64,000 bases of DNA, from the NCBI GenBank assembly GCA_947460595.1, contig CANHGS010000010.1, forward strand, positions 1 through 64,000. The letters run 5' to 3'. The position numbers and the translations under genes are program-made. The notes beneath the pieces are model-generated. The model was not told the origin of the DNA and searched no databases. It worked only from the letters and a program-made list of their open reading frames with translations. This document shows, piece after piece, positions 46,566 through 54,277 of this stretch. This DNA is from Bacteroidota bacterium (GTDB taxonomy: Bacteria > Bacteroidota > Bacteroidia > Chitinophagales > Chitinophagaceae). Each line of letters starts with the position of its first letter. Position 1 is the first letter of the stretch.

Positions 46566-46601
46566 AAAAATCCCGTACCAATTACTCGGGACGGGATTTT
46601 T
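46566..46601 (-). terminator. Terminator after rpmE2
   Basis: AAAAATCCCGT pairs perfectly with ACGGGATTTTT (11 bp), with a 14-base loop that adds two more G-C pairs. It lies 17 bases after the L31 stop and insulates L31 from bshB1. Confidence 0.88.
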
Positions 46602-46617
46602 GTTATTTTCAAGAAGA

Positions 46618-46869
46618 TTAGTCTTTCTTGGCGTAACGCTTTTTGAACTTATCAATACGTCCTGCAGTGTCAACCAACATAGATTTACCAGTATAGAAAG
46701 GATGTGAAGTATTAGAAATCTCCAATTTGATTACTGGATATTCTTTACCGTCTTCCCACTGAATGGTTTCTTTAGAGTTAGCAGTAGACTTGCTCAAAAA
46801 TGAATCACCGTTACTCATGTCTTTGAACACTACAAAGCGGTAATTTTCTGGATGGATACCTTGTTTCAT
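46618..46869 (-). CDS. rpmE2: Ribosomal protein L31, type B
   Basis: Large-subunit ribosomal protein, 83 residues. The sequence [19 protein letters not shown] and the tail [20 protein letters not shown] are the type B hallmarks. It lacks the CxxC zinc-binding cysteines of type A L31, so it is the zinc-independent form. It has a strong own promoter and terminator and a hairpin in the leader, so it is monocistronic. In some bacteria the zinc-free form is induced by zinc limitation; no Zur box is evident to me here. Confidence 0.96.
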   Translation of the reverse strand: MKQGIHPENYRFVVFKDMSNGDSFLSKSTANSKETIQWEDGKEYPVIKLEISNTSHPFYTGKSMLVDTAGRIDKFKKRYAKKD

Positions 46870-46885
46870 TTTATTTGATTTAGGT

Positions 46886-46905
46886 AGTACGGATTTTGCC
46901 GTACT
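46886..46905 (-). promoter_or_regulatory. Hairpin in the rpmE2 leader
   Basis: On the minus strand AGTACGG pairs perfectly with CCGTACT around CAAAAT. It sits between the promoter and the L31 ATG, 16 bases before the start, with no T-run. It could be an autoregulatory site, but that is inference. Confidence 0.55.
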
Positions 46906-46921
46906 GTTATTTTTAGGAATG

Positions 46922-46953
46922 CAAAACTAACCAGTTCTGGATGGAATTCCAAA
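46922..46953 (-). promoter_or_regulatory. rpmE2 promoter (TTTG-N20-TAGTTTTG)
   Basis: On the minus strand TTTG, 20 bases, TAGTTTTG: a full match to the Bacteroidota consensus. The leader to the L31 ATG is about 50 bases. Confidence 0.75.
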
Positions 46954-46997
46954 TGAAAAAGCGGATTATCAGGACAAATTGGACCAAAAATGCCAAT

Positions 46998-47489
46998 TTA
47001 GCTCTTCATATTGATGTATTGTAGCGGAATTCCAAGATTAGAATTCCTACAAAGGCCAATAACATCTTGTAAATCGTCAATCTTTTTAGCCGTTACTCTA
47101 ATGATGTCATCCATAATGGCTGCTTGCACTTTTAAACCACTATCCTTAATCAGTTTCACTATTTTCTTGGCATCATCCTGTTTGAGACCATTTCTTACAG
47201 GAACATCCTTTTTGATGGTTTTTCCACTAGGATAAGCGTCTTTTTCAAAATCAAAAGCAGCTGCTTCAATTCCTTGTTTCATAGACCTGCTGATTATCAC
47301 ATCTATCACTTGTTTCATTTTCATATCAGACTCCACTTCTAGCTTAAGAATGAAGTCTTTTTTATTCAATTCTATTTCTACCGGTGAATTCTTAAAATCA
47401 AAACGCGTACTTATTTCTTTTTTAACCGTGTTAATGGCGTTGTCCAGCGTTTGCAAGTCTACCTTGCTAGAAATGTCAAATGAAGGCAT
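46998..47489 (-). CDS. YajQ family nucleotide-binding protein
   Basis: A 163-residue cytosolic protein with the two ferredoxin-like domains of the YajQ/DUF520 family. Landmarks are MPSFDISSKVDLQTLDNAIN at the N-terminus, TRFDFKNSPVEIELNKKD, and the C-terminal RVTAKKIDDLQDVI. Some family members bind cyclic di-GMP and act as regulators; whether this one does is not visible. It follows lgt by 55 bases on the same strand. A 7-bp hairpin (AAATTGG/CCAATTT, 46976-46999) overlaps the stop codon. Confidence 0.95.
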   Translation of the reverse strand: MPSFDISSKVDLQTLDNAINTVKKEISTRFDFKNSPVEIELNKKDFILKLEVESDMKMKQVIDVIISRSMKQGIEAAAFDFEKDAYPSGKTIKKDVPVRNGLKQDDAKKIVKLIKDSGLKVQAAIMDDIIRVTAKKIDDLQDVIGLCRNSNLGIPLQYINMKS

Positions 47490-47544
47490 TGTATTTTTTT
47501 TGTAAAGATAATTAGGAAAATGGGTATTTATAAAAAGTCCAAGA

Positions 47545-48690
47545 TTACTTACTTATCAATTTTTTGGCATTAAAAGTTAGTAATAAACCAACTATAAAAA
47601 GGACTACGGATATTATTTGTGCTTGTGTTGGCTGAAATGGTAGGGATTCATATTTGGTATTCACTCTAATACTTTCAATTAAAAACCGCTCCATTCCATT
47701 AAACATTAAATAGATTCCAAATAATTGACCTGGGATTTTGATTTTCTTACGAATTGACCATAATACAACAAAAATCAAAGAGCAAAGAATCACTTCATAT
47801 AACGCAGTTGGATAAACGGCTGGTACTAATTGGTTGCAATAAGGTCCAGTGCAACCCGGTATGGGCATTCCATCCCCCACTACATTATGAGGATATTGGT
47901 AGGCCCAAAGCCAGTCGGGCATCCAACTAAAGGGCTTGGGATTCAAATTGGCAATACCCCAATCTCCATCTCCGCTTACTTGACAACCAATTCTACCTAT
48001 TGCATAACCCAACATCAATATAGGCGCAAATGCATCTACCAAATGAATAATGGGCAATTTAATTCTACGTGCATAGATCATGATGGCTGCACCTGCACAA
48101 ATTAATCCCCCATAAAAAGTAAGACCACTAAAAGAAAGCAATGCCCCTATAGGATCTTTTGCAAAATCATTCCAATTTTCTAGGTTATGAAAAATCTTGG
48201 CACCTAAAAAACCAAAACCGGCTGCATAAATCAACAGGTCTCCCACCCTATCATGAGGCCAAATTCTGATAACTCTTTCTTCAGGCTCATCCAATTGTTG
48301 TTTGTGCTTCTCATACCATTTTAGCCCAGCAAAAAACAACCCAACTAAGACACCCAACCAAAGATTCCCGCTGGAAGAAAGTATAAAAGCTTGTGGATCA
48401 TTCAAAGCATCCGGAATAGTAAAAGCGCCAATAATCTTATATCCAAACACAAAACCCAACAAAAAATTTAAAACCAAATCAACCATCGACGCTGGTGCTC
48501 CAATAACAAGCTTCTCCTCTGTATAGCTAAACAATCCTTGCTGCTGTTTTCTTCTTAATTCCAAGGTTAAAGCCCATGCACTAATAATAAAACAGAGTGC
48601 TACAAAAAATCCAAAAGAATTGATCAATTTTAAACCTGACAATTCTATTCCAAAAAGATCCTTGAATGCGTAGTAAAGATTGGGATACAT
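47545..48690 (-). CDS. lgt: Prolipoprotein diacylglyceryl transferase
   Basis: Transfers diacylglycerol from phosphatidylglycerol to the lipobox Cys of lipoproteins; inner membrane. The ATG start gives MYPNLYYAF (381 residues). About eight hydrophobic segments are visible. The signature GRxGNF appears in the Bacteroidota form, IGRIGCQVSGDGDWG. The segment corresponding to the E. coli HGG motif reads TFYGGLI, with Tyr instead of His. It is longer than E. coli Lgt, with an N-terminal extension and an internal insertion around GCTGPYCNQL. The many lipoproteins in this window are its expected substrates. Confidence 0.92.
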   Translation of the reverse strand: MYPNLYYAFKDLFGIELSGLKLINSFGFFVALCFIISAWALTLELRRKQQQGLFSYTEEKLVIGAPASMVDLVLNFLLGFVFGYKIIGAFTIPDALNDPQAFILSSSGNLWLGVLVGLFFAGLKWYEKHKQQLDEPEERVIRIWPHDRVGDLLIYAAGFGFLGAKIFHNLENWNDFAKDPIGALLSFSGLTFYGGLICAGAAIMIYARRIKLPIIHLVDAFAPILMLGYAIGRIGCQVSGDGDWGIANLNPKPFSWMPDWLWAYQYPHNVVGDGMPIPGCTGPYCNQLVPAVYPTALYEVILCSLIFVVLWSIRKKIKIPGQLFGIYLMFNGMERFLIESIRVNTKYESLPFQPTQAQIISVVLFIVGLLLTFNAKKLISK

Positions 48691-48788
48691 GAACAACTAT
48701 TTGATTGCTGATAAAGAATGGTCTGTAAAAGCACAATGTTAATCAGAAAAATTGATACTAAAACGGGCCTATTTACTGGAAAAAATAA

Positions 48789-48808
48789 GGCCCCACTTGC
48801 GTGAGGCC
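48789..48808 (-). terminator. Terminator with GCAA tetraloop after the bacilliredoxin
   Basis: On the minus strand GGCCTCAC pairs with GTGGGGCC (one U-G) around GCAA, followed by TTATTTTTT. It is the second GCAA-capped terminator in the window. Confidence 0.82.
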
Positions 48809-48850
48809 CATACTTACTAACCCATCTAAAAACAAATTTACAAAAAAATC

Positions 48851-49267
48851 TTAATTACAATGCTCGTTAAATACAGAAATCAGGTGCTGAGCAATAACTT
48901 GGGCTGGTCTACCCTCAATTTGATGACGCTCTACCATACTTACTAATTGTCCGTCTTTAAACAGCGCAATTGCAGGAGACGATGGAGGATAAGGCAACAT
49001 ATGCTTACGAACCTGGTTAATAGCTTCTACGTCAAATCCGGCAAAACTGGTAGTCAAACGGTCTGGGCGTATAGTAGAATTTTCTACTGCCATTACCACA
49101 CCTGGCCTACAAGTGCCTGCTGCACAACCACATACACTATTAATCACTACTAAGGTAGTTCCTTCTTGTCCCAATACGCTATCAACCTCTGCAGCGGTAA
49201 GCATCTCTTCAAAACCACTTTCTGTTAACTCTGCTTTCATTGGTAATACTATCTCGGCTGGATACAT
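48851..49267 (-). CDS. Bacilliredoxin (BrxA/BrxB, YphP/YqiW family)
   Basis: A thioredoxin-fold protein of 138 residues that removes bacillithiol from S-bacillithiolated proteins. The redox motif is CGCAAG in NSVCGCAAGTCRPG, the CGC form that defines the family. Other landmarks are LVSMVERHQIEGR near the C-terminus. BrxA and BrxB cannot be separated by eye. The presence of bshB1 2.3 kb away matches a bacillithiol-using organism. It is single-gene, with its own promoter and terminator. Confidence 0.93.
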   Translation of the reverse strand: MYPAEIVLPMKAELTESGFEEMLTAAEVDSVLGQEGTTLVVINSVCGCAAGTCRPGVVMAVENSTIRPDRLTTSFAGFDVEAINQVRKHMLPYPPSSPAIALFKDGQLVSMVERHQIEGRPAQVIAQHLISVFNEHCN

Positions 49268-49292
49268 AAACTTGATTTTTAATTGTGGATCA

Positions 49293-49321
49293 CAAAATTA
49301 GGTAAAAGTGGAAACATCAAA
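49293..49321 (-). promoter_or_regulatory. Bacilliredoxin promoter (TTTG-N17-TAATTTTG)
   Basis: On the minus strand TTTG, 17 bases, TAATTTTG. The -7 box is exact and ends 25 bases before the ATG. Confidence 0.55.
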
Positions 49322-49485
49322 TCTTAAAATTATTTTGTCATTTTGGCGCTATTTATTTTTCAAATACGCCATTATGTCATTTACGGAAAAATTAAATGGT
49401 CAGATTTGCAGTAAAAAAGGGATAAAACTGACTTGGTATACCCTTTGAAACTGTTTTATAAGTCTAAATCCTAAAAATTAATACT

Positions 49486-49914
49486 ATGACATTTGCAAAA
49501 CAACAACCCGGACAAGTAAACAGTATGTTACATGAATTATTTAATGCTCTTCCAAGTTCATGGGAAAGGGATGTTCCTGTAAGTCTTGGGGCGCCTCCAG
49601 TAAACATTCATGAATCTGGTGAAGGATTCGACCTTGAATTGATTGCCCCGGGAAGAAACAAAGAAGATTTTAAAGTAAAATTGGAAAAAGACCTCTTAAC
49701 TATTGCTTACAATCCAAAGGAAGCTACAGTAGAGAAAAACTTCCATACCATTCGTAGAGAGTTTCAATTAAAAGGATTTAAAAGAAGTTTCAGTTTAGAT
49801 GACCAGATTCAACTTGATGGTATTCATGCCAAATATGAAAATGGAATCCTGAAATTATTTTTACCAAGAATTGAAAAAGCGGTGTATTCCCCAAAAGAAA
49901 TTAGCATTTTATAA
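49486..49914 (+). CDS. Hsp20 small heat-shock protein
   Basis: ATP-independent holdase of 142 residues that keeps unfolded proteins soluble. The alpha-crystallin domain occupies roughly residues 40-142: PPVNIHESGEGFDLELIAPG, then KVKLEKDLLTIAY, and the conserved ANGIL-like YENGILKLFLP. It has a short N-terminal arm and almost no C-terminal extension beyond KEISIL, whose IXI/V-like motif (ISI) could mediate oligomer contacts. Upstream DNA (218 bases) contains no clear TAnnTTTG promoter, so control by an alternative sigma factor is possible. A good terminator follows. Confidence 0.92.
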   Translation: MTFAKQQPGQVNSMLHELFNALPSSWERDVPVSLGAPPVNIHESGEGFDLELIAPGRNKEDFKVKLEKDLLTIAYNPKEATVEKNFHTIRREFQLKGFKRSFSLDDQIQLDGIHAKYENGILKLFLPRIEKAVYSPKEISIL

Positions 49915-49954
49915 ATTGACAAACTGTGATGATTCACAGCAGTTGGTTTTGGTT

Positions 49955-49980
49955 TACCCTCCTGTCTCTACAGGGGGGTA
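49955..49980 (+). terminator. Intrinsic terminator after hsp20
   Basis: TACCCTCCTGT pairs with ACAGGGGGGTA (11 bp, one U-G) around CTCT and is followed by seven Ts. A smaller hairpin (CTGTGA/TCACAG) lies just before it. Confidence 0.9.
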
Positions 49981-50043
49981 TTTTTTTCTTAGAAAATGTA
50001 ATAATCAAAAAAAATAAACTACCTATGACTTATAAAAATTACG

Positions 50044-50907
50044 ATGATGTTGCAAAAGAAGCTTTTAATCCTTTTTCTATTATTAGCAAATATTAGTTTC
50101 TCTCAAAAAGCCGAACCATCACTTCTTTGGAGAATCAGCGGCAAGGGCTTAAAAGAGCCGTCATATATTTTTGGAACTTTTCATATGATGTGCAAGGATC
50201 AATTTCAGATATCTCAACCCATGGAACTGGCCCTATCTTCTTGTAAGAAATACTATGGCGAGTTAGATATGGATGATCCAAATATGTCGGCAACCATGAT
50301 GGAATTTGCCAAAATAAAAGATAGCAAAACCATTGATAGCTATATGGAACCCAAAGAATTTGCCGCTTTTGACAAAAAATATCAATCTGCAACAGGCATG
50401 TCTTTAATGATGTTCAAACAGTATAAACCCTTTTTTGGAATGAGTTTTCTTATATTAAAAACAGTTCCATGCACAGCCACTGTTCAACCAGAAACTGAAT
50501 TAATGCATTTGGCGCAACAAAAACAATTAGAGATTCTTGGCCTAGAGACCATTGAACAACAAATGAACCTTCTAAATCAAGAACCTATAGATTCCCAATT
50601 AATATCTATGCGCAAAATGGTTAACAATTTTGATAGTAGCAAGCAAGTGATGCGTGAAATGATTCAAGTTTATTTGAAAAAAGACGTAGAAGCCTTATAC
50701 CAATATATGAAGGAAAAAGGGGTCAATGATAATTTTGAATCAACCATGCTAATTAATAGGAATAAAGAATGGATTCCTAAAATGAAGAAATCCATGAATG
50801 AAAATCCAAGCTTTTTTGCAGTTGGAGCTGGACATCTTGGTGGTAAATCTGGGGTCTTGGCATTATTACGTAAAAATGGCTACCTCGTAGAACCTATTCA
50901 ATATTAA
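50044..50907 (+). CDS. TraB/GumN family protein
   Basis: A 287-residue exported protein; the signal peptide ends near NISFSQ. The family motifs are present at both ends: YIFGTFHMM (GxxH, residues ~40-48) and a C-terminal GAGHLGG (GxxH), with conserved Glu/Gln residues between. TraB/GumN proteins are thought to be metallo-hydrolases related to Tiki peptidases, but activity in this family is unproven. Its stop codon is directly followed by the sigma-factor ATG. This tight link is unusual and suggests envelope-stress signalling. Confidence 0.88.
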   Translation: MMLQKKLLILFLLLANISFSQKAEPSLLWRISGKGLKEPSYIFGTFHMMCKDQFQISQPMELALSSCKKYYGELDMDDPNMSATMMEFAKIKDSKTIDSYMEPKEFAAFDKKYQSATGMSLMMFKQYKPFFGMSFLILKTVPCTATVQPETELMHLAQQKQLEILGLETIEQQMNLLNQEPIDSQLISMRKMVNNFDSSKQVMREMIQVYLKKDVEALYQYMKEKGVNDNFESTMLINRNKEWIPKMKKSMNENPSFFAVGAGHLGGKSGVLALLRKNGYLVEPIQY

Positions 50908-51423
50908 ATGGGTCAGATGAACTCCCAAGACCATTTTGTATCCTTATTAAAAACACACCAGAACATAGTTCACAAAGTGTGTAATCTATATATGGATAGA
51001 CATAGTGAACGGGAAGATCTTTTTCAGGAAATCACACTACAGGCCTGGAAAGCATTTCCAAGTTTTAGAGGAGATGCCAAGTTTTCTACCTGGCTTTATC
51101 GTGTTGCCTTAAATACAGCAATTACATTTTATAGAAAAGAAAAAAGAAGTCCTCAGATTTATATGTATGATATACTTCCTGAATCGGCATCAGAAGACGG
51201 CCTTGATCCTATTGAAATACAATTGAAAGCCATGTATGCTGCTATAGGTGAACTCAGTAAGATTGATAAAGCCATCGTCATGCTTTATTTAGAGGATTAT
51301 GCATACCAAGATATAGGCGAGATGATGGGAATTACTGCAAATAATGTAGCGGTAAAAATGAATCGGATAAAGACCAAATTAAAAGATGAAGCAAAAAAAC
51401 AATTGGAGCAATCCTACATATAA
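50908..51423 (+). CDS. ECF-type RNA polymerase sigma factor
   Basis: A 171-residue sigma-70 family factor with region 2 (RHSEREDLFQEITLQAWKAF, then FSTWLYRVALNTA) and region 4 (LSKIDKAIVMLYLEDYAYQDIGEMMGI), but no regions 1 or 3: the ECF architecture. Helix-turn-helix residues are NNVAVKMNRIKTKL. It begins on the base after the TraB stop and is followed after 5 bases by a four-helix membrane protein in the usual anti-sigma position. No known recognition motif can be assigned by eye; this class often controls its own operon. Confidence 0.92.
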   Translation: MGQMNSQDHFVSLLKTHQNIVHKVCNLYMDRHSEREDLFQEITLQAWKAFPSFRGDAKFSTWLYRVALNTAITFYRKEKRSPQIYMYDILPESASEDGLDPIEIQLKAMYAAIGELSKIDKAIVMLYLEDYAYQDIGEMMGITANNVAVKMNRIKTKLKDEAKKQLEQSYI

Positions 51424-51428
51424 TTATT

Positions 51429-52064
51429 ATGGATTTAGATCAATTTAAACAACAACTCAATGAAAAGCTCTCCACTGACCATAATGGCAGATCGGGAGAA
51501 GAGATTGCACAAATGCTCGGCAAGAAAACTTTTTCAATCATTGAAAAACTAAAAAGAAGTATTCAATATGAAATCCTTTTTGGATTGATTGGCATGATAC
51601 TTTTTGCCATTCTAGCTTTTTCAACCAAATACCAATCTATAAGAACCTATTTTGGCGTTGCTGCAGTTTTCATATTTTTATTTCTGTTCTTATTGAATTA
51701 CTTACTCAAAAAAACTATCAAACTAAATCAAGTTCAGCGCCCAGTCATTAGCAATCTGACCAATTATGTTTTATTAATTGAAGAATACATGAAACGGTAT
51801 TTTCAGTTTACTATGGCCATGATACCTATTTGTTTATTTTTTGCTGGCTATCTAGGATATCATGAGAAAAAGCCAATTCCCGAATTGGACAAAATCATTG
51901 ATGTTGGACAATTAGGCTTTAAACTTGTTTTGACAATTTCTATTATTTATTTAATCTCATTCAGTATTGGTATCTACTATTTTACCAAATGGTATTTGCA
52001 CAAAATTTATGGCAAATATGTATTGGAACTGAAGAATTGCATTAAAGACTTACAGGAAAACTAA
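51429..52064 (+). CDS. Membrane protein in anti-sigma position
   Basis: I do not recognise a named family. The 211 residues begin with a soluble, charged stretch (about 45 residues: MDLDQFKQQLNEKL, then GRSGEEIAQMLGKK). Four TM helices follow (roughly residues 47-66, 73-92, 122-143, 165-187) and a short polar C-terminus. The layout, a cytosolic N-terminal arm on a membrane anchor directly downstream of an ECF sigma gene, is what membrane anti-sigma factors show. There is no zinc-binding HxxxCxxC motif. Function is inferred from position only. Confidence 0.7.
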   Translation: MDLDQFKQQLNEKLSTDHNGRSGEEIAQMLGKKTFSIIEKLKRSIQYEILFGLIGMILFAILAFSTKYQSIRTYFGVAAVFIFLFLFLLNYLLKKTIKLNQVQRPVISNLTNYVLLIEEYMKRYFQFTMAMIPICLFFAGYLGYHEKKPIPELDKIIDVGQLGFKLVLTISIIYLISFSIGIYYFTKWYLHKIYGKYVLELKNCIKDLQEN

Positions 52065-52067
52065 TCC

Positions 52068-52204
52068 TTACTCACAAATATTTTTTCTTCTAGTATCAAT
52101 TAAATATTGGATTTTCCATCCATTTGTTTGGCGTACCAATTGAAATGAATTTACGCCACAATGACTAAAAATGCCAATACAATTAAAATGGACGGTTTTC
52201 TCAT
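52068..52204 (-). pseudogene. Remnant of an NTF2-like (DUF4440/SnoaL-type) exported protein
   Basis: On the minus strand an ATG opens MRKPSILIVLAFLVIVA, a signal-peptide-like sequence that hits TAA at once. In another frame the next bases read GVNSFQLVRQTNGWKIQYL and then IDTRRKNICE before a stop. That second piece is the recognisable C-terminal end of NTF2-like / DUF4440 proteins (FQL..WKI..I.DTRR). The middle of the gene, about 100 codons, is missing. I read this as an internal deletion with a frame change that joined the signal peptide to the tail. The speA terminator lies just upstream. The match is by eye only. Confidence 0.72.
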
Positions 52205-52246
52205 TAGGTTGATTTTTGCATTAAATATAAATTTCCTAGTACAAAA

Positions 52247-52274
52247 AAATCCGCCCAATTATTTGAGCGGATTT
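52247..52274 (-). terminator. Terminator after speA
   Basis: On the minus strand AAATCCGCTCAA pairs with TTGGGCGGATTT (12 bp with one U-G) around a 4-base loop, followed by TTTTG. Confidence 0.85.
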
Positions 52275-52291
52275 ATATCTTAATTAGAACA

Positions 52292-53722
52292 TTATCTTAG
52301 GTAACCCAGAATTTTGAGCATACTTGCCGAAGTTTGTTCCTTGGCATAAACCCAATCTATCAATTTTCCATTTTTATCATGTTCCACAATCACGTGTTTG
52401 GGAGATGGCACCATGCAGTGCTTGATTCCTCCATATCCACTTATTTGATCTTGGTATGCACCAGTATGAAAGAACCCTACGTATAAAGGCTCTTTATTAG
52501 ACTCTGCTTCTTTTTTACCATCGGCGGCCAACTTGGGAAGGAATACCTCATTGATATGCTCTTCCGAATCATAATAATCATGACTATCACAAGTGATACC
52601 CCCAAGCACTACCCGATGATATTCGTTATCCCATTTATTAATAGGCAACATCAAAAATTTCTCTCCAATTCCCCATGTGTCTGGCAATGTAGTAATAAAT
52701 GAAGAATCAATCATGTACCAGCACTCACGGTCATTCTGAATCTTTTGGCCAAGCACACTGTAAATATGTGCCATGCTCTCTCCTACTGTAAAGGATCCAA
52801 ATTCTGTGTAGATATTGGGCATGGGAACTTTAGCCTTGTTACAAGCTTTCTTAATATTACCTACAATTTCATTGATCATGAATTGGTAATCATATTCAAA
52901 TCCCAATGAATGCTTAATAGGAAAACCTCCGCCAATATTAATACTATCTAATTCGGGACAAATTTTCTTTAACTGGCAATATAAGTTGATGATTTTATTC
53001 AATTCACTCCAATAATAAATATCATCTTTTACGCCTTTATTCAAAAAGATATGCAGCATCTTTAGTTGGAACTTGTCTTCAAATCCTTCAATCTCATCTA
53101 CATAAAATTCCAAAATATCCTTTGCGCGTATACCCAATCTTGAAGTATAAAAAGGAAAATTGGGTTCTTCTTCAGCTGCTACTCGAATACCTAATCTAAA
53201 TGGCTGTTTTACAGATTTGCGATAAGCTTGTAACTCCTCTTTATTGTCTAAAATAGGAATCACATTCTTAAATCCATTATTGATCATCTTAGCAATCCTA
53301 GAAGTATACGTTTTTTGCTTATATCCATTACAGACTATATATACGTCTTTATTAATCTTCCTTCTCTCGTAGAGTCTATTGATAATATCCAAGTCATAAG
53401 CATGCGAGGTCTCTAAATGAATGCCATGCTTCAAAGCCTCTTCCACTATAAAAGAGAAATGGGAACTCTTAGTGCAGTAACAATAAAAATATTGTCCCTC
53501 ATACTTGTGCTTCTTGAAGGCATTGGCAAACAACGATTTTGCCTTATTAATCTGCATCCCAATTTTGGGAAGATAGGTAAGCTTCAAAGGCGTTCCATGC
53601 TTGTTGATTAGCGAGATCAAGTCTAATCCATTAAATTCTAGATAACCGTCATCATTTTGATCAAATCCTTCCTGGGGAAAATGGAAGGTTTGTTTCACAA
53701 GCGAGGTGTAAGTGTTGTTCAT
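52292..53722 (-). CDS. speA: Arginine decarboxylase, fold-type III
   Basis: PLP enzyme that makes agmatine from arginine. The 476 residues have the alanine-racemase-fold barrel, with the PLP lysine in the unusual form YCYCTKSSHF (residue ~84), INIGGGFPI for phosphate contact, and EFGSFTVGESMAH. The C-terminal beta domain contains CDSHDYYD (DxHD) and GAYQDQISGYGG, where the substrate is bound. It is shorter than E. coli SpeA (~630). A related decarboxylase (diaminopimelate or carboxynorspermidine) is the alternative, but aguA and aguB in the same window favour arginine. Its promoter overlaps the rplT terminator. Confidence 0.8.
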   Translation of the reverse strand: MNNTYTSLVKQTFHFPQEGFDQNDDGYLEFNGLDLISLINKHGTPLKLTYLPKIGMQINKAKSLFANAFKKHKYEGQYFYCYCTKSSHFSFIVEEALKHGIHLETSHAYDLDIINRLYERRKINKDVYIVCNGYKQKTYTSRIAKMINNGFKNVIPILDNKEELQAYRKSVKQPFRLGIRVAAEEEPNFPFYTSRLGIRAKDILEFYVDEIEGFEDKFQLKMLHIFLNKGVKDDIYYWSELNKIINLYCQLKKICPELDSINIGGGFPIKHSLGFEYDYQFMINEIVGNIKKACNKAKVPMPNIYTEFGSFTVGESMAHIYSVLGQKIQNDRECWYMIDSSFITTLPDTWGIGEKFLMLPINKWDNEYHRVVLGGITCDSHDYYDSEEHINEVFLPKLAADGKKEAESNKEPLYVGFFHTGAYQDQISGYGGIKHCMVPSPKHVIVEHDKNGKLIDWVYAKEQTSASMLKILGYLR

Positions 53723-53767
53723 TAGCTAGGTTAGAGTTATACTGTTGGCAGAACAATTTTTGCTGAG

Positions 53768-53801
53768 CAAAACTAACAGTTTTAACGCATGGTTGCTCAA
53801 A
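53768..53801 (-). promoter_or_regulatory. speA promoter (TTTG-N22-TAGTTTTG)
   Basis: On the minus strand TTTG, 22 bases, then TAGTTTTG, an exact -7 match. The -33 TTTG is the end of the T-run of the rplT terminator, so the two elements overlap. The leader is about 40 bases. Confidence 0.6.
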
Positions 53802-53804
53802 AAA

Positions 53805-53833
53805 AAGCCGGAAGGATTGGATCCTTCCGGCTT
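53805..53833 (-). terminator. Intrinsic terminator of the thrS-infC-rpmI-rplT operon
   Basis: AAGCCGGAAGGAT pairs perfectly with ATCCTTCCGGCTT (13 bp, 3-base gap) and, on the minus strand, is followed by eight Ts. It lies 20 bases after the rplT stop. Confidence 0.95.
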
Positions 53834-53853
53834 AATCTATTTTTCAAGTGGAA

Positions 53854-54198
53854 TTATTTTACTTGAGCAACCAAAGCTTTAAAGCTTTCTGGCTGATTCA
53901 TGGCTAAATCAGCCAAAACCTTACGGTTCAAATCAATTCCCTTTACACTTAATTTATTAATAAACTGGCTATAAGTCATACCTTCTTCTCTTACGGCAGC
54001 ATTAATACGCGCAATCCACAACTGGCGGTATTCACGCTTCTTTAATTTACGACCTACATAACTATAAGTCAAACCTTTTTCAACAATATTTTTGGCTACG
54101 GTATAAACGTTTTTACGTTTACCATAAAAACCTTTTGCTTGGTCAAGGATTTTTTTCCTTCTAGCCCTAGATGCTACTGCATTTTTTGAACGTGGCAT
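53854..54198 (-). CDS. rplT: Ribosomal protein L20
   Basis: Large-subunit protein of 114 residues needed early in 50S assembly. It has the basic N-terminal helix ([18 protein letters not shown]) and the globular motifs [20 protein letters not shown] and YSQFINKL. L20 represses its own operon in several bacteria by binding the rpmI leader. It follows rpmI by 79 bases, in the normal infC-rpmI-rplT order, and ends at a strong terminator. Confidence 0.97.
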   Translation of the reverse strand: MPRSKNAVASRARRKKILDQAKGFYGKRKNVYTVAKNIVEKGLTYSYVGRKLKKREYRQLWIARINAAVREEGMTYSQFINKLSVKGIDLNRKVLADLAMNQPESFKALVAQVK

Positions 54199-54277
54199 AG
54201 TATTTTGTTTTGAAGCTTGCCTTTAAATGATTACAAGCTGTGTTTTAAAATGATGGTTACTGGAAATCTGTAAAAGA

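Noticed and set aside
49268-49485. Sigma-54 promoter upstream of hsp20
   Set aside because: The GG/GC spacing does not fit the -24/-12 consensus; only loosely similar bases are present.
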